Assembly (NCBI RefSeq): GCF_900112255.1
Contig: NZ_FOLE01000014.1
Coordinates: 1 to 44,345 of the forward strand
DNA: 44,345 nucleotides
Reading direction: 5' to 3'
Origin: Flexibacter flexilis DSM 6793
Lineage (GTDB): Bacteria > Bacteroidota > Bacteroidia > Cytophagales > Flexibacteraceae
Below are positions 30,686 through 40,543 of this stretch, piece after piece (position 1 is the first letter of the stretch; each line of letters starts with the position of its first letter). The position numbers and the translations under genes were made by a program. Under the pieces are notes generated by a model. The model was given only the letters and a program-made list of their open reading frames with translations. It was not told the origin of the DNA and made no database searches.

Positions 30686-32497
30686 TTACCTGACCACCGA
30701 AAGTTTCTGAACTTTTGGGGCGGGCATGCCGTCGGCGTAGAGTTGGCAACCGTAAAGTCCTTGTGGAAGGCCTGATACATCGACTCTTGTGGCGCGTTCG
30801 AGTACGGACAGCCGTTTTTGCAATAGGATTCGGCCAGTTCCGAGTTCGTAGATTTTTAGGTTTGCGTCTTGGCAAGTGCTTGGCAAGCTGTAATCCAGTC
30901 GCACGGACTGCGCGGCAGGATTGGGGTAAATGTTGCTAATCGTGGTGCTTTGGCGGTTAGAATTGGGTTTGTTGCCAGTGATGGTACCGTCTGGGTGAAG
31001 GATGGCCTGTGTAGAATCTTTGCAGCCCCAGTGGTTAGTAATGACAAGTTTGATGGGCAAGCCGTTGGGGTAGTTGGCGGCAGTAACCTGATAACTGAGC
31101 AGCGAATCGGAACCGATGTAAGTGCCACCCGCGTACCAAGCGTAACCGAGCGAGTCGTAATAAGTGATATTTGAAATAGAGGTGCTTTGTAGCAGCAGGG
31201 TATCGTTGCCGAAGGCCGCACCGAAACTGGCCTGTGGCGGATTCTGGCAGAAGTTAGTAACAGGATTGCCTACGCCACTAATCTTGGCGATATAGAAATT
31301 TTGGCCGTAGCCATTAGGGTATAAGGTGTCTTCTGCTACTATATTTGTATTATCTCCTGCAATATAGACACTTCCTTGCCCATCAAAATAGGCCCCCCCA
31401 TTCATATTAAAAAAGTTGCCAACAAGACAGGCTGTTTGTTGTGTATTAGGAATGCAAGCTTGTCCTAAAGTTACCGTCCAAGAGGTGTCCCCTGTGGCAA
31501 TGTCGAGTAAGTGTAAATTGAGTCTTTGTCCTGAAGTAACAATGGCATTTTCTACCAAAACTTTTTGGTTTTGCATTTCGATGGTATGCTTATTGGCTCC
31601 AATATTGCCCAATTTCTCCCACAAAAATTCAAAGTTAGGACTAAGGTGCGCCAGATAAGAGCCACCCGTTCCGCTATTGGTATAATAGCTTCCGGAGAGC
31701 ATAAGACTTCCGTCGGTCATTTGGTTGAGGTAGGCATAATAGAAATTGGCATTGATGGCAGCGAGTGCAGGCGGCAAAAGGTTGCGTGTTTGTATGAGAT
31801 TGCCCGTGCTTTGGTCGATTTCGAGTCCCATGAGTCCGTGTCCAGATTCGGCACCGGAGCAGAACAAATGTCCGTTGGGGAGTTGTAGTACTTGCGTGAT
31901 GTAGTTTGTAGCTCCGCTTTGTGGGTATTGCTTCGCCCAAAGTTTGAGACCATCAGGGTTCACACAAACGGCAAAAGAAACCTTAGAAGAAGAACAAGTA
32001 AAAGCATTTAAAACGGTAAACTGCCCCACCATGATGATATTGCCATTATTAAGGATGATAGCATCATTAATAGAAACATGTCCACAAGTATCTAAGAGGT
32101 TATTGCTTTCCCAAATGATTTCGCCCGTATAGTCCACATACCATAAGAAGGGAGTGGCGGAACTATAAGTACTTGCTCCTACAGAATAATTACTCAAAGT
32201 AGCTCCTACTAAATATTGTCCAGCAGGAGCAGGAAAAATATTTTTGATGTATCCTTTGGGGTGGAGATTTCGGTAGCTTTTCGTCCAGAGCGTATCGCCA
32301 AGGCTATCGACTGCAGCCAAGAAAGTACGATTGTCGTCATGATCACCACCGATCCAAAATCCTTTATTTTGAGTAGGAGCAATACATATTGCTGACTGTA
32401 GATATTTCTTTTTGATGGGTTTTACCCATTCGATGTTTTGGGCGGGTAGTAAGTAGCCCAAGAGTAGGAGCAGGGAGGTGAGAAGGCATTTTTGCAT
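30686..32497 (-). CDS. T9SS-secreted protein with C-terminal sorting domain
   Basis: Encodes 603 residues from the ATG at 32497 (MQKCLLTSLLLLLGYLLPAQ), chosen because it begins a clean signal peptide; the frame is open 17 codons further. The middle part is a repeated beta fold, with blades such as GFWIGGDHDDNRTF and HLFCSGAESGHGLMGL, that looks like a beta-propeller. The last 80 residues form a type A sorting domain (ISNIYPNPAAQSVRL, then GLYGCQLYADG and a K/R end). Secreted and likely surface-attached; the function of the propeller is unknown. It lies 63 bases downstream of the next T9SS gene and may be co-transcribed with it. Confidence 0.8.
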   Translation of the reverse strand: MQKCLLTSLLLLLGYLLPAQNIEWVKPIKKKYLQSAICIAPTQNKGFWIGGDHDDNRTFLAAVDSLGDTLWTKSYRNLHPKGYIKNIFPAPAGQYLVGATLSNYSVGASTYSSATPFLWYVDYTGEIIWESNNLLDTCGHVSINDAIILNNGNIIMVGQFTVLNAFTCSSSKVSFAVCVNPDGLKLWAKQYPQSGATNYITQVLQLPNGHLFCSGAESGHGLMGLEIDQSTGNLIQTRNLLPPALAAINANFYYAYLNQMTDGSLMLSGSYYTNSGTGGSYLAHLSPNFEFLWEKLGNIGANKHTIEMQNQKVLVENAIVTSGQRLNLHLLDIATGDTSWTVTLGQACIPNTQQTACLVGNFFNMNGGAYFDGQGSVYIAGDNTNIVAEDTLYPNGYGQNFYIAKISGVGNPVTNFCQNPPQASFGAAFGNDTLLLQSTSISNITYYDSLGYAWYAGGTYIGSDSLLSYQVTAANYPNGLPIKLVITNHWGCKDSTQAILHPDGTITGNKPNSNRQSTTISNIYPNPAAQSVRLDYSLPSTCQDANLKIYELGTGRILLQKRLSVLERATRVDVSGLPQGLYGCQLYADGMPAPKVQKLSVVR

Positions 32498-32543
32498 GGG
32501 GTAGAAAAGGAAAAGCCTTCCTCGCTTGTGGCAAGGAAGGCAA

Positions 32544-32831
32544 GGCAAGGTAAAATATTATTATTGAATGGCGATTTTGTGTTTGGCCAGCACTTTGCCG
32601 TTGTGCTGTAGGCTACCCAAATAAATACCCGAAGGCCAATGAGCAGTGTTAAGTTCCAAGCTGCCATTGCTTTCCGAAAGGCTTTGCTCGTACCAGAGTT
32701 TGCCTGTTACGTCGCGTATTTGTAGGCGCACAGGGTTTTGGGCAAGTGCTTCTGGCGTGAGGCTTTCTGATAGCTCATAGCTCATGAGGGTGCTGCTGGT
32801 GGCAGGGTTCGGGCTATTTTGCAAAATAGTT
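32544..32831. repeat. Shared T9SS sorting-module DNA, copy 1
   Basis: Nearly identical to 35370-35660 (a handful of substitutions and a 3-base difference at the stop). It covers the complete C-terminal sorting domain and a few bases downstream (GGCAAGGTAAAA), although the rest of the two genes is unrelated. Confidence 0.95.
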
Positions 32832-35104
32832 TGGCCAGAGCCAGAACCTATTCGTGGTTCACCAGGGCCACCAGGGCCAATAGGTTCCACTGGACAGATA
32901 GGATCATTACTAACCGTTAAATTATAACTAATAGTTGCAATACATCCCCTAGCTATTTGTACAGTAACGGTATAAGTTCCTGTTAAATTAGTTGTATAAC
33001 TAATAGGAACTTCATCTGCAAACATAATTTCAGCCCCATTACGTTTCCAACTAAGCACTTTTTCTATTGAATAACCACTCAAACCACTTACTGTAAGAGT
33101 TGCTGTTCCTCCACTACAAAGGGGAGTGGAAGAGAGTTTAATTTGATATTTAACATTAAAGGTGGTAACTATTGTTACTCCCTGTACAATCCACTTACGT
33201 ATATAAGTGCCAGGTGCTGTAACATTAATGGCCAAAAGATTATTATAACTTGGTTGGCTAGTACCGTTGAATGTCCATGTAACAGAAGGTGATGTTACTT
33301 CAAGCGCACTTGCTGAGCATGGTAATTCACTTAATGATATGGAAGTTCCTGGTGTACAGATGTATTTATCGATGGTTTCGGAAGGAAACTTAAGTTGTAG
33401 CTTATTGCTTAGCTCGCATACTCTTCTGACTTGATAAGATACATTTTGTACTATATCAGATAAAGATGGCGTTACTGTAAGTGTATTCTGTGTAGCCCCT
33501 TGTATTGGGTTTGCACCTTTATACCACTGCCAATTATTATCATTTGGAGCGTCGGAATTGCTTACTGAATATGTAATAGATTGACCAGGGCAAGTATAGG
33601 CGTTCCCCCCAGAAGTAGTAACATTGGCCACGATGTTCCAAGTAACTGTTTGTTTGTTTATACTTACATCATCTATAAAAAAATAAGAGTTATTATCACC
33701 AGCACCAAACTGTCCTATAACAATTTTAGGGGGATTATTAGCTCCGCCTTCTGTTCCAGTAGCAGTATACAGTCCTTCAACTGTTAGCCATTCTGTAGTA
33801 GTAGTCTGTTTAGTAACAGCCAATGACACTATAGGTGTAGTCGTAGGAGCAGGTTCTTGGTTGGTAGGCATGAGTGCTAATCCTATTCTTTGAGCAAAGG
33901 TACTACTGCTGTTCACCCATTGAGCTCTTCTTATTCTGAAAGAAACGTGATACTGAACGCCTGCTTCTAAGTTAGAAGATAGATTTTGGGCTGAGTATTC
34001 AAGCCAAGTGGTACCAGGAGTGGTAGAGAGGCCAGCGGCAGACGCATTAAAACATGTGCCTATACCTATATATCTTCTATTTCCAGTACTAGTTGTAGGT
34101 TTATTTAGAATAGCCCATGGATTGTAAGTATTATCAACATTTCCATTGCCATCACAATCAATAAAATAATCAGGACTAAAATTGTCACTGTACCAGCAGT
34201 TACTTAAGTCTATAACAGACTCTGTGCCTAAAATACTGGTACAAATAGTATTAGAGTTGCCAAATACTTCAAATCCTCCGTTACAAACAATGTTGCAAAC
34301 ATCACTTGGCTTCCGTACGAAATGCACATCATCTATAAAAAAATAAGAGTTATTATCACCAGCACCAAACTGTCCTATAACAATTTTAGGGGGATTATTA
34401 GCTCCGCCTTCTGTTCCAGTAGCAGTATACAGTCCTTCGACTGTTAGCCATTCTGTACTAGAAGTCTGGTTAGTAACAGCCAATGACACTATAGGTGTAG
34501 TCGTAGGAGCAGGTTCTTGGTTGGTAGGCATGAGTGCTAATCCTATTCTTTGAGCAAAGGTACTACTGCTGTTCACCCATTGAGCTCTTCTTATTCTGAA
34601 AGAAACGTGATACTGAACACCTGCTTCTAAGTTAGAAGATAGATTTTGGGCTGTATATTCAAGCCAAGTGGTACCAGAGAGGCCAGCGGCAGACGCATTA
34701 AAACATGTGCCTATGCCCATGTATCGTCTATTCCCATTACTGGTTGTTGGTTTATTGGGAATAGTCCATGGATTGTAAGTATTATCAACATTTCCATTGC
34801 CATCACAATCAATAAAATAATCAGGACTAAAATTGTCACTGTACCAGCAGTTACTTAAGTCTATAACAGACTCTGTGCTTAAAACAGTTGTACAAACAGT
34901 ATTAGAGTTGCCAAATACTTCAAATCCTCCGTTACAAACAATGTCCGTTTGAGCCTGAGCGGTTGTTGCACTCATTCCGCATACTACAGCAGCAACAGCC
35001 GTTAATTTGGTACTAAATCTTTTCAGTGCACGCAAGGTCATGAAAAGTTTTTCGGGTAAAGGCGTACCTTTCCCACTTGACGCAAAGTCAATTTGTTTTT
35101 TCAT
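32561..35104 (-). CDS. T9SS cargo with two near-identical jelly-roll-like modules
   Basis: Encodes 847 residues. The first 52 residues contain a signal peptide (AVAAVVCGMSATTAQA); a start at 35041 (MTLRALKRFSTK) would give a more usual length. Residues about 53-270 and 272-500 are two copies of one module, beginning DIVCNGGFEVFGNSN and ending NNSYFFIDDV, a carbohydrate-binding or jelly-roll-like fold common in Bacteroidota. Then come two or three Ig/PKD-like domains (about 500-740) and the type A sorting domain, with NSPNPATSSTLMSYEL as its first motif. Function is unknown, probably adhesion or polysaccharide binding. The first 275 bases of copy-2 DNA match the sorting module of the neighbouring gene. 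Confidence 0.8.
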   Translation of the reverse strand: MKKQIDFASSGKGTPLPEKLFMTLRALKRFSTKLTAVAAVVCGMSATTAQAQTDIVCNGGFEVFGNSNTVCTTVLSTESVIDLSNCWYSDNFSPDYFIDCDGNGNVDNTYNPWTIPNKPTTSNGNRRYMGIGTCFNASAAGLSGTTWLEYTAQNLSSNLEAGVQYHVSFRIRRAQWVNSSSTFAQRIGLALMPTNQEPAPTTTPIVSLAVTNQTSSTEWLTVEGLYTATGTEGGANNPPKIVIGQFGAGDNNSYFFIDDVHFVRKPSDVCNIVCNGGFEVFGNSNTICTSILGTESVIDLSNCWYSDNFSPDYFIDCDGNGNVDNTYNPWAILNKPTTSTGNRRYIGIGTCFNASAAGLSTTPGTTWLEYSAQNLSSNLEAGVQYHVSFRIRRAQWVNSSSTFAQRIGLALMPTNQEPAPTTTPIVSLAVTKQTTTTEWLTVEGLYTATGTEGGANNPPKIVIGQFGAGDNNSYFFIDDVSINKQTVTWNIVANVTTSGGNAYTCPGQSITYSVSNSDAPNDNNWQWYKGANPIQGATQNTLTVTPSLSDIVQNVSYQVRRVCELSNKLQLKFPSETIDKYICTPGTSISLSELPCSASALEVTSPSVTWTFNGTSQPSYNNLLAINVTAPGTYIRKWIVQGVTIVTTFNVKYQIKLSSTPLCSGGTATLTVSGLSGYSIEKVLSWKRNGAEIMFADEVPISYTTNLTGTYTVTVQIARGCIATISYNLTVSNDPICPVEPIGPGGPGEPRIGSGSGQTILQNSPNPATSSTLMSYELSESLTPEALAQNPVRLQIRDVTGKLWYEQSLSESNGSLELNTAHWPSGIYLGSLQHNGKVLAKHKIAIQ
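33666..34944 (-). repeat. Two tandem copies of a 620-base module inside a T9SS gene
   Basis: 33666-34293 (628 bases) and 34326-34944 (619 bases) are almost the same. The main difference is nine extra bases (three residues) in the first. The copies are so close that duplication is recent or they are kept alike by gene conversion. Confidence 0.95.
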
Positions 35105-35369
35105 TGGTTTTTTAATTTTTAGTTTAAAATGAAATTGAATATACTATCTAAGTGTGTTAGATGTAAAATTTGGTCAATTCTAATTGGAAAATATTACAAA
35201 TGCAAAGCCTTTGCAATGTTATTGAATAATATTATGTTTTAATGTTTTATATGAAACAATTTTATGTTTTTTTGTAAATTTTATTTGTTTTTTTGTGTTA
35301 TTTGCTGTAAAATATATTTAAATGTATAGTATAAAATATGATTATTTTTTGAAATCGTATCTTGTTAAT
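35105..35369. other. Very AT-rich intergenic region
   Basis: About 280 bases between two T9SS genes, mostly A/T with several ATTTTGT-like runs. It must hold the promoter of the gene at 32561-35104. No consensus promoter, hairpin or ORF stands out. Confidence 0.5.
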
Positions 35370-35660
35370 GGCAAGGTAAAACATTATTATTGTTGAATGG
35401 CGATTTTGTGTTTGGCCAGCACTTTGCCGTTGTGCTGTAGGCTACCCAAATAAATACCCGAAGGCCAATGAGCAGTGTTAAGTTCCAAGCTGCCATTGCT
35501 TTCTGAAAGGCTTTGCTCGTACCAGAGTTTGCCTGTTACGTCGCGTATTTGTAGGCGCACAGGGTTTTGGGCAAGTGCTTCTGGCGTGAGGCTTTCCGAT
35601 AGCTCATAGCTCATGAGGGTGCTGCTGGTGGCAGGGTTCGGGCTATTTTGCAAAGTAGTT
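35370..35660. repeat. Shared T9SS sorting-module DNA, copy 2
   Basis: Partner of 32544-32831, at the 3' end of the gene at 35387-37564. It has one extra Gln codon before the stop. Confidence 0.95.
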
Positions 35661-37564
35661 GGGTGCGATGGCGCGGCAAATGCTGTATGGCCAAAGCACA
35701 TGGCGTCTTCATGGTATAAGACGCTGGTACATAGTATAATATCTGTGTTGATGGACGGGATTTGCTGGGTTCGGAGTGGCTCAATGGCCAATGTATTATA
35801 GGTCAGCGGCATGATGTCGTTTAGGTATTTTCGTTGATTATTAATAAAAATAAAGTCGTTAGGAGCATTTCTTTTGTCTAAAGGTAGCTTGGTTTCTCGC
35901 ACATCCGTCAGTACCAAATTGCCCAGTGGCGAGTCGCCCGAATTGCTAAACCCGAATGAGCAACCGCCCAACTCATTGATAGAACCGTGCATATTGCGTA
36001 CAATCGGAGAATTGCCTTCCAACAAAGCGGCGGTATAGCGGTAAGGCGTTTCCCAATTTTTGACAAAAGCATTGCAACCAAACCTAAAGATAAGAAAATC
36101 TTTTGAGCTTCTTCGCAAATGAATGCCCGTTTTACATTCAATGAACGTATTGGTACTGAGCGTATAACGTTGGCCATCGCCCCATAGCTGCACGGCAGTA
36201 CTCAAATGCACAAACTGGTTAAGCTCGTCTATATTCACTTGGGGGCAACCTTCCGCATAAACGCCGATGTGCTCCTGCTCATGGCAATCCGCGTTAGGGC
36301 TTTGGAAAAGATTATGCCCTGCGCCCGCCCAATCTATTTGGGTGTTGCCTTGGCAATACAGGCCATAGCTTGCGGCAGAGTCAATTTGTCGGTCTTGTTT
36401 GGCTTTTTGTATTTGTGTGGAACGCGAGTCGGGTGCATAAAAAAATTGGCATTCGTAGAGTTGGAGCGTGTTGGCGGCAAGGCCGTAGTCGGGATTGGAG
36501 CTATAAATTCCTGCCACAAAAATATTTTTGAAAATATTGCCGCCCTTGTTCGGCTCGCCGATGCGCACTTGCCCGTAAGTGTTTTGTAGGTCGAGGCCGT
36601 ACATTGCCCCATCAAATGTGTTTTGATAAAATCCCACAAAAGGCTGCGTGCTGCGTACAAAACAATGTGCATATTGTGTTTTGGGGCTGTTTTGCGCTAT
36701 GCGGGGCATCTGGGATGGCCTTGCCACAAAATCCGTGTGCGTAATCAGCGCAGGCGCATTGAGCACTTGCACACTTGTATTGTTATTGGCAAAAACACAT
36801 TTGGTTATTTGGCTTGCCGTGTCTTTGCCGTAGTTGTTACAAACAATCCCTTCTCGGCTGTCGGCAAACAAACTTTCGTGTATGCGCAATTGCGTTTTTC
36901 CTGAAAGAAAAAGCCCGTCCCACGCTTGTCGGCTGGCAGTTGCTCCAAATATAGACTGCTTGATATTCAGGCGTATCGGCTTGCCATTTGTGCCTACACT
37001 GATGCGAAAAGGATTGAAATAAAGCTGTTGGCCGATGATGTCAAAACGCGGCTGTATGCTGTCCGTGCTCCGCAATTCGAGATTGCCCGCCACCCAATAT
37101 TTTTGGTTTTCGTTTTTGGGAAAAGCATTCCAGTAAACCGTATTGGATGTGTCGGGGCTGCCCAACACGAGTGCCTCTTTTACCGCACATTCTCCCAAAA
37201 CAATGCACTTTCGGGAAATAGTAACGCTTTGTCCTGTGGCTTTTTGGGCAGAAAAAACAATGGAAATAGCGATGTAATTCTTTTCGGAAGCAATATTTGC
37301 AAAGGTCAGTAACGTATTGCCGCCAGCGTCTTTGCGCAACTCAAATTGTTGAGCAGTAAGGCCTTTGATTTGCCAATGAGGCGAATAGAATGTTTCGGAG
37401 CTAAGGCATTGCAAAGAAAGTGCCTGATTGGGACAAATAACAACTTTTTCGCTTGCCTGATAGCTTTGTTTGGTGTTAAGATTTTGGATGCTAATACTTT
37501 GAGATTGTGCAGTTTGCGCCAAAAATAATAGAGAGAAAAGCCCACAAAGTAGTTTATAGTTCAT
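35387..37564 (-). CDS. T9SS cargo with right-handed beta-helix-like region
   Basis: Encodes 725 residues. A signal peptide (MNYKLLCGLFSLLFLAQTAQ) is followed by an Ig-like region (about 25-130). Residues about 165-560 have short strand-turn repeats of the parallel beta-helix kind (GLFLSGKTQLRIHESLFADS, then GIVCNNYG, TKCVFANNN). The C-terminal 85 residues are the type A sorting domain shared with the next gene at the DNA level. Right-handed beta-helix proteins are often polysaccharide lyases or adhesins, but no catalytic residues can be picked out. Secreted and surface-bound. Confidence 0.8.
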   Translation of the reverse strand: MNYKLLCGLFSLLFLAQTAQSQSISIQNLNTKQSYQASEKVVICPNQALSLQCLSSETFYSPHWQIKGLTAQQFELRKDAGGNTLLTFANIASEKNYIAISIVFSAQKATGQSVTISRKCIVLGECAVKEALVLGSPDTSNTVYWNAFPKNENQKYWVAGNLELRSTDSIQPRFDIIGQQLYFNPFRISVGTNGKPIRLNIKQSIFGATASRQAWDGLFLSGKTQLRIHESLFADSREGIVCNNYGKDTASQITKCVFANNNTSVQVLNAPALITHTDFVARPSQMPRIAQNSPKTQYAHCFVRSTQPFVGFYQNTFDGAMYGLDLQNTYGQVRIGEPNKGGNIFKNIFVAGIYSSNPDYGLAANTLQLYECQFFYAPDSRSTQIQKAKQDRQIDSAASYGLYCQGNTQIDWAGAGHNLFQSPNADCHEQEHIGVYAEGCPQVNIDELNQFVHLSTAVQLWGDGQRYTLSTNTFIECKTGIHLRRSSKDFLIFRFGCNAFVKNWETPYRYTAALLEGNSPIVRNMHGSINELGGCSFGFSNSGDSPLGNLVLTDVRETKLPLDKRNAPNDFIFINNQRKYLNDIMPLTYNTLAIEPLRTQQIPSINTDIILCTSVLYHEDAMCFGHTAFAAPSHPTTLQNSPNPATSSTLMSYELSESLTPEALAQNPVRLQIRDVTGKLWYEQSLSESNGSLELNTAHWPSGIYLGSLQHNGKVLAKHKIAIQQ

Positions 37565-37745
37565 CGGAACGAAAGTAGGTAGAGTAAGGCAAGAATGTTT
37601 TTAGATTTAAACAAGACGAATGTCTTTTCAATATTAAGAAATAGCAGCGTCAAATGCAATACGCTGACAAAATTTGCTAAAATATAAACAAACAATGTTA
37701 TAAAGCATTGTGTTTTTGCTAAATTACAAATTCTTTTCCTTCAGA

Positions 37746-37892
37746 ATGGCACACCACAAATTACACTTACCCGAAAAGATATGCGCTACTTGTGGCCGTC
37801 CGTTTGTGTGGCGCAAAAAGTGGGAAAAAAACTGGAACGAAGTAAAATATTGTAGCCAAAGATGCAGACAAAACAAAACACAACCGCTTTAG
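37746..37892 (+). CDS. DUF2256 small zinc-binding protein
   Basis: Encodes 48 residues from the ATG at 37746. It has the family pattern [16 protein letters not shown] followed by [10 protein letters not shown], four cysteines that probably bind zinc. DUF2256 genes are known to lie next to cryptochrome/photolyase genes in many bacteria, and here the two frames overlap by 31 bases, so translation is coupled. The function is unknown; helping the photolyase is the usual guess. Confidence 0.85.
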   Translation: MAHHKLHLPEKICATCGRPFVWRKKWEKNWNEVKYCSQRCRQNKTQPL

Positions 37893-39166
37893 TTTGGTTC
37901 AGAAATAATTTGCGCGTGGCCGACAACAGGCCATTGTGGGAGGCTTGCGCCCGATACAGCCGCGTGATTGGCGTGTATTGCCTCGACCCGCGCCATTTTG
38001 CCGCCACGTCTTACGGTTTTCGGAAAACTGAAAAATTCAGGGCTAAATTTCTGCTCGAAACGCTCAGCGAATTGCAACAAAATTTACAAGAAAAAAATAT
38101 TTCTTTGCTTGTATTGCTGGCCAAACCAGAAGATAAAATCCCGCAATTGATAGCGCAATATGCTGCCGAAGCTATTTATTTTCAAAAAGAATGGACAAGC
38201 GAAGAAATTGCCGTTAATAATGCCCTGAAATCGCAATTACCTGACACGATTTTTTGGGATTATTACGACCAATTTTTGTTTGAACCATCACAAATTCCGT
38301 ATAAAAATTTTTCGCAAATTCCTGAAATATTCACAGAGTTTCGTAAGCAAGTGGAGCGGTTGGCCACCGTGCGCCCTTGCCTGCACATTGAGCCAATGCC
38401 CGACACTAATTTGTTGGAATCGGTTGCCGCATTGCCGACTTTGCAGGACTTGGGTTTTGAGGATTTTGACATGCCGCCGCAAACAGCTTTCCCCTTCGTA
38501 GGTGGTGAAAATCAGGCTTCAAAGAGACTAAAAAGTTATTTTTGGGAAACAAAAAACCTTTCGCGCTACAAGCAAACCCGCAATGAGTTAGTAGGTGCAG
38601 ACTATAGTTCTAAGTTCTCGGCGTGGCTGGCCAACGGCTCTATTTCGGCACGGACTATTTACTGGCAAATCCGACAATACGAAAAAGAAATAGCGGCTAA
38701 CGAAGATACTTATTGGTTGTTTTTTGAGCTAATTTGGCGCGATTATTTCAAATATATTTCCCTCAAACATGGCAATCATATTTTTAAATTATCGGGCATT
38801 TTAAATAAAAAATATACGTGGAAAAATAACGCCAGAGCTTTCCAACAGTGGATAAATGGCCACACGCCAGAACCGTTTGTCAATGCCAATATGATTGAGC
38901 TAAAAAATACAGGTTTTATGAGCAACAGAGGCCGCCAAAATGTGGCGAGTTTTTGGGCTAAAGAATGGTGTCAGGATTGGCGAATGGGTGCGGCGTATTT
39001 TGAGGCGATGCTCATCGACTACGACGTACACAGCAATTACGGCAATTGGCTTTACTGTGCGGGCGTTGGCAACGACCCGCGCGATCGCAAGTTTAACATT
39101 GCGCATCAAGCCGCCCAATACGATCCCGACGGACGTTTTCAGCAAATCTGGCTCAAGTTGCCTTAA
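37862..39166 (+). CDS. cry: DASH-family cryptochrome / photolyase
   Basis: Encodes 434 residues. Residues about 9-130 are the antenna Rossmann domain ([14 protein letters not shown]). The C-terminal helical FAD domain shows [11 protein letters not shown], the [15 protein letters not shown] helix and [20 protein letters not shown]. The end has [20 protein letters not shown], characteristic of Cry-DASH rather than CPD photolyase class I. Known activity: light-driven repair of cyclobutane dimers in single-stranded DNA, possibly signalling. Expressed with the DUF2256 gene. Confidence 0.92.
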   Translation: MQTKQNTTALVWFRNNLRVADNRPLWEACARYSRVIGVYCLDPRHFAATSYGFRKTEKFRAKFLLETLSELQQNLQEKNISLLVLLAKPEDKIPQLIAQYAAEAIYFQKEWTSEEIAVNNALKSQLPDTIFWDYYDQFLFEPSQIPYKNFSQIPEIFTEFRKQVERLATVRPCLHIEPMPDTNLLESVAALPTLQDLGFEDFDMPPQTAFPFVGGENQASKRLKSYFWETKNLSRYKQTRNELVGADYSSKFSAWLANGSISARTIYWQIRQYEKEIAANEDTYWLFFELIWRDYFKYISLKHGNHIFKLSGILNKKYTWKNNARAFQQWINGHTPEPFVNANMIELKNTGFMSNRGRQNVASFWAKEWCQDWRMGAAYFEAMLIDYDVHSNYGNWLYCAGVGNDPRDRKFNIAHQAAQYDPDGRFQQIWLKLP

Positions 39167-39232
39167 AGACTGCAAACTTTCCTCTAATCTTGCTATCTTT
39201 CGTTTTGCAACTAAACTTTTAAACAAGGATTC

Positions 39233-40291
39233 ATGCCTGAATTTTTACGCGCGTTTTTCTGGAGATTGTATTACAATACGCTGATAATCACACTGATTCG
39301 TATTACTTTTTATTATGCAATTCTCGGCAATTTTGATGACTATTTTTCGGCCAAAAGCCTCGAAAGTATGTTGGTGGAAATACTCATGGGCAATTTGTTG
39401 TTGGAAGGAAGCCGCTACATTTCGCAGCGCATTGCCTACCGCTTCGACTTGCGCACGCAGACGTGGCAGCGCATCATCGCCGAATTTGGTTGCGTGGGTG
39501 TTTATACGTTTATGATGTTGCTCATGACCTCGCTTGTGCCTTGGCTGATTCACAGGCCTTCGCTAGTTTTCCCGACGGTGATTGCCGAGTTATTCAAAAT
39601 TTCCAGCTATCGCATTATTTTTACGTTTGGCATCATCACGTTTTTGTTTATCCATGCGCTGCGTGTGGGTTCGGACTTGTACGAACGCTGGACAAAAAGT
39701 CTGTTGGAAGCCGAAACCCTCAAAAAAGAAAATATGCAGGCGCAATTCGATATGTTGCGCAACCAAATTAACCCACATTTTTTGTTTAATAATCTTAACG
39801 CCTTGTCTTCGTTGGTGTACAAAGACCCCGACGCAGCGACGCGTTTTGTGGAGGAATTGTCGGGGGTTTATCGCTATTTGCTTGAAAATAAGGATAAAAA
39901 CATTGTGCCGCTTCGTTCAGAAATTAACTTTTTGCAAGCCTATATTTTTTTGTTGAAAGTGAGATTTAGAGAAAATGTCCGTTTTACCATAAATATTTCC
40001 GACGAATATTTGGGTTTGCAATTGCCGCCCCTGACGCTGCAAATGCTCGTCGAAAATGCCATCAAACACAATATTGTTTCGCGAGATGAGCCGCTTTTTG
40101 TCGAAGTTTTTATTGACGAAAACCTGTATTTGGTGGTGCGCAACAATCTCCAACGCCGCGACGACAGCCCCTCTACGGGTACGGGTTTGCAAAATATTAT
40201 CAATCGTTACCGCTATTTCACCACCAAACAAGTACATATTTTGGATAATAACATTACGTTTACCGCCCGAATGCCTTTGTTAGATTTGTAG
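39233..40291 (+). CDS. LytS-type sensor histidine kinase
   Basis: Encodes 352 residues. Four hydrophobic segments (about 11-31, 45-60, 83-105, 125-142) form the membrane part; no separate sensor domain is visible. A coiled linker leads to a His_kinase domain with phospho-accepting His182 in NQINPHFLFNNLNAL. The N box is MLVENAIKHN and the G box GTGLQNIINR. A LytTR response regulator usually follows such kinases in Bacteroidota, but here none is adjacent: the next gene is a truncated nuclease. It may act on a regulator elsewhere or have lost it through island insertion. Confidence 0.88.
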   Translation: MPEFLRAFFWRLYYNTLIITLIRITFYYAILGNFDDYFSAKSLESMLVEILMGNLLLEGSRYISQRIAYRFDLRTQTWQRIIAEFGCVGVYTFMMLLMTSLVPWLIHRPSLVFPTVIAELFKISSYRIIFTFGIITFLFIHALRVGSDLYERWTKSLLEAETLKKENMQAQFDMLRNQINPHFLFNNLNALSSLVYKDPDAATRFVEELSGVYRYLLENKDKNIVPLRSEINFLQAYIFLLKVRFRENVRFTINISDEYLGLQLPPLTLQMLVENAIKHNIVSRDEPLFVEVFIDENLYLVVRNNLQRRDDSPSTGTGLQNIINRYRYFTTKQVHILDNNITFTARMPLLDL

Positions 40292-40473
40292 GAAAATGGC
40301 TTGTAATCAGTGTTTTATGTGAATCGATTGTTTGTTGAAGGAAATAAAAGAACCTTCAGGTTCAGGATATTCAGTTCAAGCAAAAAGCTATTTTTACAAA
40401 GCAATGGTTTGGTTGGGGAAAAATCCGTTAGGATTGAAATCTTTGTAGTAAAACGAATCTCTTTGTATTCTAA

Positions 40474-40491
40474 GGCCGTAGGCCTGGCATC
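40474..40491 (+). repeat. Dispersed copy of the 21.7-kb inverted-repeat motif
   Basis: GGCCGTAGGCCTGGCATC resembles the terminal repeat at 21968-21989 (CGCCGTAGGCGTGGCATC core). It lies in the 250-base gap before the truncated nuclease gene, which has no other recognisable feature. Confidence 0.5.
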
Positions 40492-40543
40492 TGTAATTTC
40501 CCAAACAAACGCTAAATTTAGGTGTCAATTCAATCTTTGTCCC

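Noticed and set aside
30022-30780. 252-codon minus-strand frame across the end of icmF
   Set aside because: It overlaps the strongly supported icmF coding end and its terminator, and resembles no protein.
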